A stretch of DNA of 5,380 nt from an uncultured Eubacteriales bacterium (GTDB lineage: Bacteria; Bacillota; Clostridia; Peptostreptococcales; Anaerovoracaceae), in NCBI GenBank assembly GCA_902765035.1, contig CACWYF010000108.1, positions 1 to 5,380 on the forward strand, in the 5' to 3' direction. The notes below the pieces were generated by a model, which saw nothing but the letters and a program-made list of their open reading frames with translations, was not told where the DNA came from and made no database searches. A program made the translations under genes and the position numbers. How positions within the stretch are numbered: position 1 is the first letter of the stretch; every line of letters begins with the position of its first letter. Positions 1 through 5,380 of the stretch are shown here, piece after piece.

Positions 1-62
1 CATTTTTATTTCTGCTAATTTTTTATTTAGAGATATTTTTATACTTGATAATAGCATCAAGG

Positions 63-106
63 TTATCAACAATAAATTGTTTTTATAGACAGACAATTGT
101 TGATAA
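63..106. repeat. AT-rich inverted repeat upstream of the parB-like start
   Basis: The arms TTATCAACAAT (63-73) and ATTGTTGATAA (96-106) are perfect reverse complements around a 22-base loop. A further TTGATAA lies at 45-51, so the heptamer occurs three times in both orientations within about 60 bases. The arms differ by one base from the DnaA box TTATCCACA, and TGTGAATTA at 109-117 is also one base from a DnaA box on the minus strand. The leader (1-170) is about 24% GC by hand count. What is seen is the symmetry. An operator for a dimeric regulator, or part of an origin-proximal region (parB genes often lie near oriC), are inferences. There is no run of T after the second arm, so it is not a typical terminator. 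Confidence 0.55.
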
Positions 107-128
107 GCTGTGAATTATACAAACAGCG

Positions 129-134
129 TATAAT
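129..134 (+). promoter_or_regulatory. Putative -10 box (TATAAT) for the parB-rpsT frame
   Basis: A perfect TATAAT lies 41 bases before the ATG at 176, which would give a leader RNA of roughly 35 nt. I see no good TTGACA-like -35 at 16-18 bases upstream. The closest candidate, in the GCTGTGAA stretch near 107-114, is poor, so the promoter may need an activator or the box may be chance in AT-rich DNA. The inverted repeat ending at 106 would sit next to the -35 region, a sensible place for a regulator. Confidence 0.4.
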
Positions 135-175
135 TTCCATAAAATATATTATGTAAACTATTTAAGGAGGACCCA

Positions 176-460
176 ATGGCTGTTAAGAGAGGACTTGGCA
201 GAGGTCTGAATGATCTTCTGTCAGTTAGTGAGGATGAGGCTAAGCAGGCTAAGAAGGATGCAAAGGCTGTTTCAAAGAAGGCTCCTGCAGTTAAAGAGAA
301 GGAAAAGCCGGTAGAGAAACCAAAGAAGGAAGTTGATGAATCATCAGAGGTTATGGTTAAGGTTACTGATATAGAACCTAATCCAAACCAGCCAAGAACA
401 AACTTCAATGAGGATGCTCTTAATGAACTGGCTGAATCTATAAAGAGAATCGGTGTTATC
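176..460 (+). pseudogene. parB: Truncated parB (Spo0J) 5' fragment
   Basis: These 95 codons encode the opening of a chromosome-partition ParB and then stop resembling it. ParB proteins are usually about 280-300 residues. Missing here are the GERRxRA nucleotide (CTP) motif, the helix-turn-helix that reads parS, and the C-terminal dimer domain, so no partition function is expected. No parA (soj), its usual upstream partner, precedes it. Codon use is AT-leaning: Val is GTT in 9 of 10 cases and Asn is AAT in 4 of 6. The S20 half has Asn AAC in 4 of 4 and Val GTC in 2 of 3. Hand-counted GC is about 42% (181-420) against about 52% (481-660). This suggests a different source for the fragment. Confidence 0.7.
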
Positions 461-688
461 GAAAAGAAGACTGCGATCAACAGACGCGTCAAGAACAGCC
501 TGAAGGGCATCATCAAGGGCTTCGAAAGAGCTGTCGCCGCTGGCGATATCGATACCGCCAAGGAAAAGTTAGCACTGGCAGAAAAGAAACTGATGAAGGC
601 TGCCGCTAAGGGAACCATCCATAAGAACGCAGCTTCCAGAAAGGTTTCGAGACTGACCAAGGCCTTCAACAAGGCTAAGGCCGAGTAA
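176..688 (+). CDS. rpsT: ParB N-terminus fused in frame to ribosomal protein S20 (chimeric ORF)
   Basis: This 170-residue frame has two unrelated halves. Residues 1-95 look like the start of ParB/Spo0J: KRGLGRGLNDLL at 4-15, a Lys/Glu/Ala-rich, probably disordered linker (about 19-58), then the start of the ParB domain, with IEPNPNQPR at 66-74 and LNELAESIKRIGVI at 82-95. Residues from about 89 to 170 are S20, which binds 16S rRNA in the 30S subunit: EKKTAINRRVKNSLKG at 96-111, AAGD at 121-124 and the family signature KGTIHKNAASRKVSRL at 145-160. S20 is normally 85-90 residues, so only its first six or so (MANIKSA-like) are replaced. The start has an excellent AAGGAGG at 164-170, spaced 5 nt. 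A terminator follows at 728-758, so the gene is monocistronic at its 3' end. The S20 half is native by synteny with lepA. The ParB half is suspect: an assembly chimera, a recombination product, or a real fusion. Confidence 0.85.
   Translation: MAVKRGLGRGLNDLLSVSEDEAKQAKKDAKAVSKKAPAVKEKEKPVEKPKKEVDESSEVMVKVTDIEPNPNQPRTNFNEDALNELAESIKRIGVIEKKTAINRRVKNSLKGIIKGFERAVAAGDIDTAKEKLALAEKKLMKAAAKGTIHKNAASRKVSRLTKAFNKAKAE
437..460 (+). other. Junction zone between parB-like and rpsT sequence
   Basis: These bases encode SIKRIGVI. ParB proteins commonly have E-S-I-K-x-x-G-V-I-Q-P at this point, and clostridial S20 proteins commonly begin with a K-S-A-I-K-R-I-x-V-I-E-K-K type sequence, so the octapeptide can be read as either family. 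The switch must lie here: residue 96 onwards (EKKTAIN) is S20, where ParB would have QP and a valine-rich strand. A short shared nucleotide stretch of this size is enough for a false join by a k-mer assembler or for microhomology-mediated recombination. Confidence 0.7.
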
Positions 689-694
689 TCTCAC

Positions 695-718
695 CCGTCC
701 CCACACCGCGTATAAGTT
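695..718 (+). repeat. Copy 1 of a CCGTCCCC...ATAAGTT repeat
   Basis: CCGTCCCC (695-702) is followed after 9 bases by ATAAGTT (712-718). The same two blocks in the same order occur at 785-792 and 799-805, with a 6-base gap. This copy begins 6 bases after the rpsT stop codon and just precedes the terminator stem. It is the more degenerate copy, lacking the AAAAAGAA lead-in and the TGTCA arms of copy 2. Confidence 0.4.
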
Positions 719-727
719 AAATACGCC

Positions 728-758
728 AGGCAGCCGGAGTGTCTCCCGGCTGTCTTTT
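728..758 (+). terminator. Rho-independent terminator of rpsT
   Basis: CAGCCGG (731-737) pairs with CCGGCTG (746-752). The stem extends outward by a G-T wobble (730/753), G-C (729/754) and A-T (728/755). The loop is about 8 bases and the stem is followed by TTTT at 755-758. It sits about 40 bases after the stop codon. The U tract is short, but the GC-rich stem is convincing. It separates rpsT from lepA, so lepA needs its own promoter or read-through. Confidence 0.75.
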
Positions 759-770
759 ATGTTGCATGGA

Positions 771-809
771 TGTGTCAAAAAGAACCGTCCCCGGTGTCAT
801 AAGTTGACA
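771..809. repeat. REP-like repeat with the AGAACCGTCCCC core
   Basis: The stretch TGTGTCAAAAAGAACCGTCC, continuing CCGGTGTCA, resembles a short dispersed repeat that I recall from many Bacillota genomes, where similar elements accompany REP-associated (Y1) transposases. That link is from memory, not shown here. GTGTCA occurs as a direct repeat at 772-777 and 794-799. TTGACA at 804-809 is the reverse complement of TGTCAA at 773-778, so the element can fold as a long hairpin, or as a shorter one using 795-799 with 805-809. The core CCGTCCCC plus ATAAGTT also occurs at 695-718. Confidence 0.5.
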
Positions 810-833
810 AGGCGGCTTGCCGCATGCGAAAAT
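804..833 (+). promoter_or_regulatory. Possible lepA promoter
   Basis: TTGACA (804-809) is a perfect -35 box. GAAAAT (828-833), 18 bases later, matches TATAAT at 4 of 6 positions. Between them GCGG-CTTG-CCGC (812-823) is a perfect hairpin with a CTTG loop, which could be a regulator site or chance. The -35 is also the right arm of the REP-like repeat. Position is sensible: after the rpsT terminator and about 70 bases before lepA. The weak -10 keeps confidence low. Confidence 0.3.
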
Positions 834-902
834 AACTATGTATGAGCACTGACGGAACTGCTGTGTCCGGAAGGCTCAGAAAAACAGATTAAAGAGGACA
901 GA

Positions 903-2711
903 ATGAGTTATTTAGACAACATCAGAAATTTCAGTATTATTGCTCACATCGATCACGGCAAGTCGACTCTTGCCGACCGCCTTATTGAGAAGACGGGGCT
1001 TGTCGACAAGCGTGATATGAAGGAGCAGTATCTTGATAATATGGATATCGAGCGTGAGCGCGGCATCACCATCAAGCTGCAGACGACAAGGCTCAGCTAC
1101 AAGGCTAAGGACGGTCAGGAGTATATTCTGAACCTGATCGATACTCCGGGTCATGTGGATTTCAATTACGAGGTGTCAAGGTCGCTGGCTGCATGCGACG
1201 GGGCGGTCCTCGTCGTTGATGCGACTCAGGGTGTTGAGGCCCAGACTCTCGGAAACGTTTATCTTGCTCTCGACGAGGACCTCGAGATCCTCCCGGTGCT
1301 GAACAAGATGGATCTCGACTCGGCGCGTCCGGACGACGCAAGGGCTGAGATCGAGGACATCATCGGGCTGGACGCGTCCGAGGCCCCGGAGATCTCTGCC
1401 AAAACCGGAATGGGAATCGACGAGATGCTCGAAAAGCTCGTCGAGACTATACCTGCTCCGCAGGGCGATCCTGACGGCCGTCTCAAGGCGCTCATATTCG
1501 ACTCGTACTACGACAGCTACAAGGGCGTAGTCATATACACGAGAATATTCGACGGCCGTGTCAAAAAGGGCGACACGATCCGCATGATGAATACAGGTAA
1601 GAACTACGAAGTCACCGAAGTAGGATACTGCATACCGGGAACGGTCCCTGCGGACGAACTGAAGGCAGGCGAAGTAGGATACATCTGCGGCAGCATCAAG
1701 CAGGTAGCTGATGCGCGCGTCGGTGATACCATCACACTTGCATCAGATCCTACGGATGCACCGCTGAAAGGATACAAGAAGGCGCAGTCGATGGTATACT
1801 GCGGCATCTTCCCTGCAGAGGGCGAGAAGTACGAGAACGTCAAGGACGCTCTGGAAAAACTCCAGGTCAACGATGCCGCTTTCAACTTCGAGCCTGAGAA
1901 CTCCGCAGCTCTCGGCTACGGATTCCGCTGCGGATTCCTCGGCCTGCTGCACATGGACGTCATCACCGAGAGACTCGCGCGCGAGTTCGACCTCGATGTC
2001 ATAACGACTTTGCCTTCAGTAGTATACAAGGTAGTCATGAAGGACGGCACGGTTCTCGACATCCAGAACCCGTCCAACCTGCCTAACCCAGTTGACATTG
2101 CACACATTGAGGAGCCTATCGTCAAGGCCGACATCATGACGCCTAACGAGTTCGTAGGCAGCATCATGTCACTTTGCCAGAACAGGCGCGGCAACATGAT
2201 CCACATGGAGTACCTGACCAAGACAAGAGTGCAGCTCCACTATGAGATGCCGCTGAACGAAGTAATCTATGACTTCTTCGATGCGCTCAAGTCGAGGACC
2301 AGGGGATATGCTTCTCTTGATTACGAGTTCCTGAGATACCAGCCTGCTAAGCTGGTCAAGCTGGACATCCTTCTGAACCGCGAGCTCATCGATGCTCTCA
2401 GCACCATCGTGCCTGAAGAGGAAGCTATGGCCAAGGGCCGCGGCATATGCGAGAAACTCAAGGACATCATCCCGCGCCATCAGTTCGAAGTTCCTATCCA
2501 GGCGGCTATCGGGCAGAAGATAATCGCGCGTGAGACAGTAAGGGCTTACCGCAAGGACGTACTGGCAAAATGTTACGGCGGCGACGTATCGCGTAAGAAG
2601 AAGCTGCTTGAGAAGCAGAAGGCAGGTAAGAAGAGGATGCGCCAGTTCGGTACAGTCACTGTGCCTCAGGAGGCGTTCACTGAAGTTCTCAAGCTCGATG
2701 ACGGCAGATAG
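903..2711 (+). CDS. lepA: Elongation factor 4 (LepA), ribosomal GTPase
   Basis: LepA/EF4 is a translation-factor GTPase that binds the ribosome; back-translocation and a role in 30S assembly and initiation have both been proposed. The 602 residues match the usual length of about 600. The G-domain motifs are intact: G1 AHIDHGKS (14-21), G2 RGITIK (53-58), G3 DTPGH (80-84) with the catalytic His84, G4 NKMD (134-137) and G5 SAK (165-167). The EF-G-like domains follow, and the C-terminal domain typical of LepA ends with [20 protein letters not shown] and a VPQEAF motif near the end. The start is supported by AAGAGGA (892-898) and by the family opening [17 protein letters not shown]. It is the first gene of a probable operon with the membrane protein 39 bp downstream and hemW. 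Nothing in it looks damaged. Confidence 0.98.
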   Translation: MSYLDNIRNFSIIAHIDHGKSTLADRLIEKTGLVDKRDMKEQYLDNMDIERERGITIKLQTTRLSYKAKDGQEYILNLIDTPGHVDFNYEVSRSLAACDGAVLVVDATQGVEAQTLGNVYLALDEDLEILPVLNKMDLDSARPDDARAEIEDIIGLDASEAPEISAKTGMGIDEMLEKLVETIPAPQGDPDGRLKALIFDSYYDSYKGVVIYTRIFDGRVKKGDTIRMMNTGKNYEVTEVGYCIPGTVPADELKAGEVGYICGSIKQVADARVGDTITLASDPTDAPLKGYKKAQSMVYCGIFPAEGEKYENVKDALEKLQVNDAAFNFEPENSAALGYGFRCGFLGLLHMDVITERLAREFDLDVITTLPSVVYKVVMKDGTVLDIQNPSNLPNPVDIAHIEEPIVKADIMTPNEFVGSIMSLCQNRRGNMIHMEYLTKTRVQLHYEMPLNEVIYDFFDALKSRTRGYASLDYEFLRYQPAKLVKLDILLNRELIDALSTIVPEEEAMAKGRGICEKLKDIIPRHQFEVPIQAAIGQKIIARETVRAYRKDVLAKCYGGDVSRKKKLLEKQKAGKKRMRQFGTVTVPQEAFTEVLKLDDGR

Positions 2712-2750
2712 CTGCCGCCCCTAAAACGTGCAGCAGACGATAAAAGGTAG

Positions 2751-3392
2751 ATGAACAGAAGCGGGTTCAGGATCGGTCTTAATATAGTGATAGCTCTCGC
2801 CTCGATCGGCGCATGGCTTGTAATGGTGTTCTCAAACGGCGGAATGCTGACCGATACAGGGCTCGCAAGTCTCAAGTATTTTACAGTGCTCTCGAATATA
2901 TTCGAGGGCACTGCCTGCATTATATGGATCGCAGCAGGCAGGGAATCATCTCACGCGGCGGAGCGGATCAAGTACATGGCGACCGTTTCCGTGGCCCTGA
3001 CCTTTATGACGGTCATGGTGTTCCTCGGACCGCTCTACGGATATCCGGAGATGCTCGCAGGTGTGAATTTCTATCTTCATCTCCTGGTACCTGTGCTGGC
3101 CCTTGCGGAGTGCATCTTCCTCTCCAGGACGATATACACGCGCCGGGACAACAGGCTTGCGGTAGTTCCGATGCTGATATACGGCGCATTGTATCTTGCC
3201 AACAACCTTATCAACGGCACCGGAGAGTGGCCGGACACGAACGACTGGTACGGCTTCCTGAACTGGGGCCTGCCGGTGGGACTCGTTATTTTCGCCGGGC
3301 TGTGCCTCATCACATGGCTTGCCGGAGCGCTTATCCGGGTGGTCAACAATTATTTCGACAGAAAGGCCTATGGCAGCATAGGTGAAGACTGA
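2751..3392 (+). CDS. Six-helix membrane protein, Pr6Pr / AIG1-like
   Basis: A 213-residue protein with about six membrane helices (near 8-28, 44-62, 74-96, 104-124, 137-153 and 170-195) and no cleavable signal peptide. It has the pattern I associate with bacterial Pr6Pr membrane proteins, related to eukaryotic FAR-17a/AIG1/ADTRP: KYFTVLSN at 42-49 opening helix 2, VNFYLHLLVPVLAL at 105-118 in helix 4, and an aromatic DWYGFLNWG (165-173) before the last helix. AIG1 and ADTRP are intramembrane hydrolases of fatty-acid esters of hydroxy fatty acids that use a Thr and a His. Thr45 and His110 lie in the matching motifs, so lipid hydrolysis is possible but unproven. The ribosome binding site is weak and close (AAAAGG, 2742-2747, 3 nt from the ATG), suggesting low expression or coupling to lepA. 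It sits between two genes that are often adjacent, and its 3' end overlaps the hemW ribosome binding site. The family call is moderately sure; the function is unknown. Confidence 0.8.
   Translation: MNRSGFRIGLNIVIALASIGAWLVMVFSNGGMLTDTGLASLKYFTVLSNIFEGTACIIWIAAGRESSHAAERIKYMATVSVALTFMTVMVFLGPLYGYPEMLAGVNFYLHLLVPVLALAECIFLSRTIYTRRDNRLAVVPMLIYGALYLANNLINGTGEWPDTNDWYGFLNWGLPVGLVIFAGLCLITWLAGALIRVVNNYFDRKAYGSIGED
3380..3385 (+). promoter_or_regulatory. Ribosome binding site that decides the hemW start
   Basis: AGGTGA lies 8 bases before the ATG at 3394. The longer frame could start at GTG 3382, but that codon lies inside this site and has no site of its own. The site is within the last codons of the membrane protein gene, whose TGA (3390-3392) ends one base before the ATG. 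This arrangement (TGA-A-ATG) is typical of translational coupling. Confidence 0.65.
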
Positions 3393-3393
3393 A

Positions 3394-4641
3394 ATGGACA
3401 GAAAAACAGGCTTATACATACATTTCCCGTTCTGCGTGAAAAAGTGCAATTACTGCGCTTTTCTTTCTTTTAATGCGGACGAAAGCGTGCGCAGGGACTA
3501 TGCGAACGCACTCATGCACGAGATAGAGCTGGCCGGCAGGGAGTTCAGCGGCCAGATCAGCACAGTTTACTTCGGAGGCGGGACACCTTCGATAATGGAT
3601 GTTTCCCTCATGTCACTTATCATGAAGGCTATAAGGCGGAATTTTGACGTGCTGCCTGATGCGGAGATAACAATCGAGGCCAATCCGGGCACACTCGGCA
3701 TCAAGGACAGGGTGGTGCGGGCAAAACTCATCGCGTACAGGTCGATGGGGATAAACAGGCTGTCGATGGGAGTGCAGTCGATGGACAATGTGAGGCTCCA
3801 TATGCTCGGCAGGATCCACACGGCGGAGAATGTCGTAAGGGATGTGAACATCGCAAGGGAGCTCGGATTCGATAACATCAATCTTGACCTCATCTTCTCG
3901 GTCCCGGGCGAATCCACTGAGGATGCGCTGGAGGATGCGAGGAAGATAATTGACCTCAGACCTGAACACATATCCTGCTACAGCCTCCAGCTCGAGGAAG
4001 GCACGCCTTTCTACGAGATGGCGGAGCAGGGCATGATCAGCGAGGTCCCTGATGAAGAGGACAGAGAGACATACCACCGCATCATAGAACTCCTCCGCAA
4101 GTCGGGATATGAGCACTATGAGATAAGTAATTTTGCCCGGCTGGAAGAAGGTAAAGAGCACAGCCCGTTCCGCTCACAGCACAACTCGCTGTACTGGAGC
4201 CTGGACAACTATATAGGACTCGGCCTCGGCGCCAGCGGATTCATGGACGGCATCAGATACCAGAATACTGACGACATGGAGGAATACTTCAGGAATATCG
4301 CAGATGATCAGCTGCCGGTAATGGAGGAGAAGATCAACTCGGCTTTCGACAACATCAGCGAGGCGGTTTTCACCGGTCTCAGGCGAAAAGAAGGCATAAC
4401 CTATGAAGAGGCTAAGGCGGCATATCTTCTCGCGTCAGAGCAGGGAAGTACTGCATCAGGAGTGATCGCAGGAGCAGAGGATATGAGTGCAGATGAGCTC
4501 TTCTGGAAAGTATTCGCTGAATCACGAGAAGAGGCTGAAGAGTACGCGGCGCAGGGGCTGCTTGTCATCGATGAGGAGGGCCTCAGGCTCACAGAGAAGG
4601 GTGTCGACATCAGCAACGGCATAATGTCGCTGTTTGTATAG
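3394..4641 (+). CDS. hemW: HemW, radical SAM haem chaperone (HemN-like)
   Basis: HemW is a radical SAM family protein that binds haem and passes it to client proteins. It is often misnamed coproporphyrinogen III oxidase (HemN). From ATG 3394 it has 415 residues; a GTG at 3382 would add four. The [4Fe-4S]/SAM motif is C14-x3-C18-x2-C21 followed by Ala-Phe; HemN has a further Cys two residues on, which is absent here, as expected for HemW. Further motifs are YFGGGTPS (59-66), IEANPGT, NRLSMGVQSM, NLDLIFSVPGE, YSLQLEEGTPFYEM and the HemW haem-binding motif HNxxYW as HNSLYW (263-268), then GLGLGASGF and RYQNT. The C-terminal winged-helix-like part (FTGLRRKEGI...GLRLTEKGVDISN) is present, with an apparent insertion of about 20 residues at 347-366, rich in Ala, Ser and Gly. 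It is the last gene of the lepA operon, coupled to the membrane gene. In Bacillus hrcA follows; here a terminator follows instead. Confidence 0.95.
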   Translation: MDRKTGLYIHFPFCVKKCNYCAFLSFNADESVRRDYANALMHEIELAGREFSGQISTVYFGGGTPSIMDVSLMSLIMKAIRRNFDVLPDAEITIEANPGTLGIKDRVVRAKLIAYRSMGINRLSMGVQSMDNVRLHMLGRIHTAENVVRDVNIARELGFDNINLDLIFSVPGESTEDALEDARKIIDLRPEHISCYSLQLEEGTPFYEMAEQGMISEVPDEEDRETYHRIIELLRKSGYEHYEISNFARLEEGKEHSPFRSQHNSLYWSLDNYIGLGLGASGFMDGIRYQNTDDMEEYFRNIADDQLPVMEEKINSAFDNISEAVFTGLRRKEGITYEEAKAAYLLASEQGSTASGVIAGAEDMSADELFWKVFAESREEAEEYAAQGLLVIDEEGLRLTEKGVDISNGIMSLFV

Positions 4642-4666
4642 AAGGGTGCAAAGGCACCCTTTTTTT
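4642..4666 (+). terminator. Rho-independent terminator after hemW
   Basis: AGGGTGC (4643-4649) pairs perfectly with GCACCCT (4654-4660) around a 4-base AAAG loop, followed by a T tract (4660-4666). It begins directly after the hemW stop codon (TAG, 4639-4641). It ends the lepA - membrane protein - hemW operon and makes glpK a separate unit. Confidence 0.92.
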
Positions 4667-4694
4667 AGTACAATTAAACCAGTAATGGAATTGA

Positions 4695-4725
4695 TCTGCC
4701 CGGATATCCTCCGCGGACCGGCAGA
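4695..4725 (+). repeat. Imperfect inverted repeat in the glpK leader
   Basis: TCTGCCCGG (4695-4703) pairs with CCGGCAGA (4718-4725) with one bulged C. The loop contains the palindrome TCCGCGGA (4710-4717). It ends about 12 bases before the glpK ribosome binding site. There is no T run, so it is not a terminator. It could be an operator or an RNA hairpin in the glpK leader; this is inference only. TACAAT at 4669-4674 is a possible -10 box, but I see no -35 at the right distance. Confidence 0.35.
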
Positions 4726-4748
4726 CAGCAGATGAAAAGGAGATTCTG

Positions 4749-5380
4749 ATGAAGCAGTACATAATGGCGCTCGATCAGGGCACTACGAGTTCAAGAACTA
4801 TCATATATGATAAGAGCGGTGAGATCATCAGCGTTGTACAGCGCGAGTTTACCCAGATATTCCCTCACGAAGGCTGGGTGGAACATGATCCGATGGAGAT
4901 ATGGGCATCCCAGATGGGAACTGCACAGGAGGCACTTCTCAAGGCAGGCCTGACATATAAGAACATTGCCGGAATAGGCATCACCAACCAGAGAGAGACC
5001 ACGGTCGTGTGGGACAAGGAGACGGGGGAGCCTGTCTACAACGCCATCGTGTGGCAGTGCAGGAGAACTGCAGACTATGCAGCAAGGCTCAAGCCGCATG
5101 AAGATATGATCCGCGCTAAGACCGGTCTCCTTGCTGATCCGTATTTCAGCGGCACCAAGCTTGCGTGGATACTGGACAACGTTCCGGGCGTAAGGGAGAG
5201 GGCAAAACGCGGTGATATCCTGTTCGGCACCATCGAGAGCTGGCTCATATGGAAGATGACAGGCGGCGCAGTCCACGTTTCGGACTACTCGAACGCATGC
5301 AGGACGATGCTCTTCGATATCAACACCCTTAAATGGGATGAAGAGCTGTGCGCCCTTCTGGATATACCTATGTGCATGCT
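4749..5380 (+). CDS. glpK: Glycerol kinase (GlpK), 5' part, cut by the window end
   Basis: GlpK phosphorylates glycerol with ATP to glycerol 3-phosphate in the cytoplasm. About 210 of the usual ~500 codons are present, with no stop, running off the window. The N-terminal FGGY-kinase motif [10 protein letters not shown] (7-16) is intact. The glycerol-binding residues known from E. coli GlpK have counterparts: Arg82 and Glu83 in TNQRET, Trp102 in IVWQCRR, and Tyr132 in [23 protein letters not shown] and [19 protein letters not shown] also match the family. The histidine that HPr phosphorylates in Gram-positive GlpK would lie beyond the window. The start has AAGGAG (4737-4742) spaced 6 nt. It follows the hemW terminator by about 80 bases, so it has its own promoter. 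No glpF, glpD or glpP is visible in the window. Confidence 0.96.
   Translation, partial: MKQYIMALDQGTTSSRTIIYDKSGEIISVVQREFTQIFPHEGWVEHDPMEIWASQMGTAQEALLKAGLTYKNIAGIGITNQRETTVVWDKETGEPVYNAIVWQCRRTADYAARLKPHEDMIRAKTGLLADPYFSGTKLAWILDNVPGVRERAKRGDILFGTIESWLIWKMTGGAVHVSDYSNACRTMLFDINTLKWDEELCALLDIPMCM

Noticed and set aside
1..175. parS site or upstream parA remnant
   Set aside because: No TGTTnCACGTGAAACA-like palindrome and no coding sequence resembling ParA is present in the leader.
115..672. 185-codon open frame on the minus strand opposite the parB-rpsT frame
   Set aside because: It mirrors a Lys-rich coding frame, giving a Phe/Ser-rich pseudo-membrane sequence. It has no family resemblance, and the plus strand has a strong ribosome binding site and recognisable domains.
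2711..2734. GCTGC...GCAGC hairpin between lepA and the membrane gene
   Set aside because: A 5-bp stem with a long loop and no T run. It is too weak to be a terminator, so I treat lepA to hemW as one operon.
2813..3385. 190-codon plus-strand frame overlapping the membrane protein gene
   Set aside because: Its product is Arg/Gly/His-rich with no family pattern, while the other frame gives clean membrane helices and known motifs.
3382..3393. GTG at 3382 as the hemW start
   Set aside because: It lies inside the AGGTGA ribosome binding site that is well placed for ATG 3394, and HemW proteins usually have a very short lead before the LYIHxPFC motif.
3613..4161. 182-codon minus-strand frame inside hemW
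   Set aside because: The plus-strand frame carries all HemW motifs. The antisense frame is a by-product of GC-rich codon use.
4791..5276. 161-codon minus-strand frame opposite glpK
   Set aside because: The plus strand is unmistakably glycerol kinase through this stretch and is only cut by the window end.

Overview
The window looks like a low-to-mid GC Bacillota genome, most likely a non-sporulating member of the Clostridia. The reasons are strong AAGGAGG-type ribosome binding sites, Arg AGA/AGG and Ile ATA codons mixed with C-ending codons, and the order rpsT - lepA - hemW, which is a known Gram-positive gene neighbourhood. From about position 465 onwards the DNA is close to 50% GC. The first 175 bases are very different, about 24% GC by hand count.

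Layout, all on the + strand. 1-175: AT-rich leader with an 11-bp inverted repeat, a TATAAT box and a strong ribosome binding site. 176-688: one open frame that joins the first ~95 residues of a ParB/Spo0J partition protein to a nearly complete ribosomal protein S20 that lacks only its first few residues. 689-902: rpsT terminator, two related repeat motifs (one REP-like), and a possible lepA promoter. 903-2711: complete lepA (EF4). 2751-3392: a six-helix membrane protein of the Pr6Pr / AIG1-like type. 3394-4641: hemW, translationally coupled to the membrane gene and followed by a clear terminator. 4749 to the window end: 5' part of glpK (glycerol kinase), a separate unit.

lepA, the membrane gene and hemW lie 39 bp and 1 bp apart with no terminator between them, so they probably form one operon ending at 4642-4666. 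LepA acts on the ribosome and S20 is part of it; HemW is a haem chaperone; the link to the membrane protein is unknown. In Bacillus the same neighbourhood also has gpr and spoIIP between rpsT and lepA, and hrcA after hemW. None of these is here.

The most striking point is the ParB-S20 joint. It lies within a short stretch (437-460) whose peptide would fit both families, and base composition and codon use change across it. A chimeric assembly or a recombination at microhomology explains this better than a functional fusion gene, but the frame is open and the fusion can be tested. I see no convincing novel multi-gene system. No gene-free stretch exceeds 300 bases, and I found no tRNA, rRNA, CRISPR array or transposase gene.
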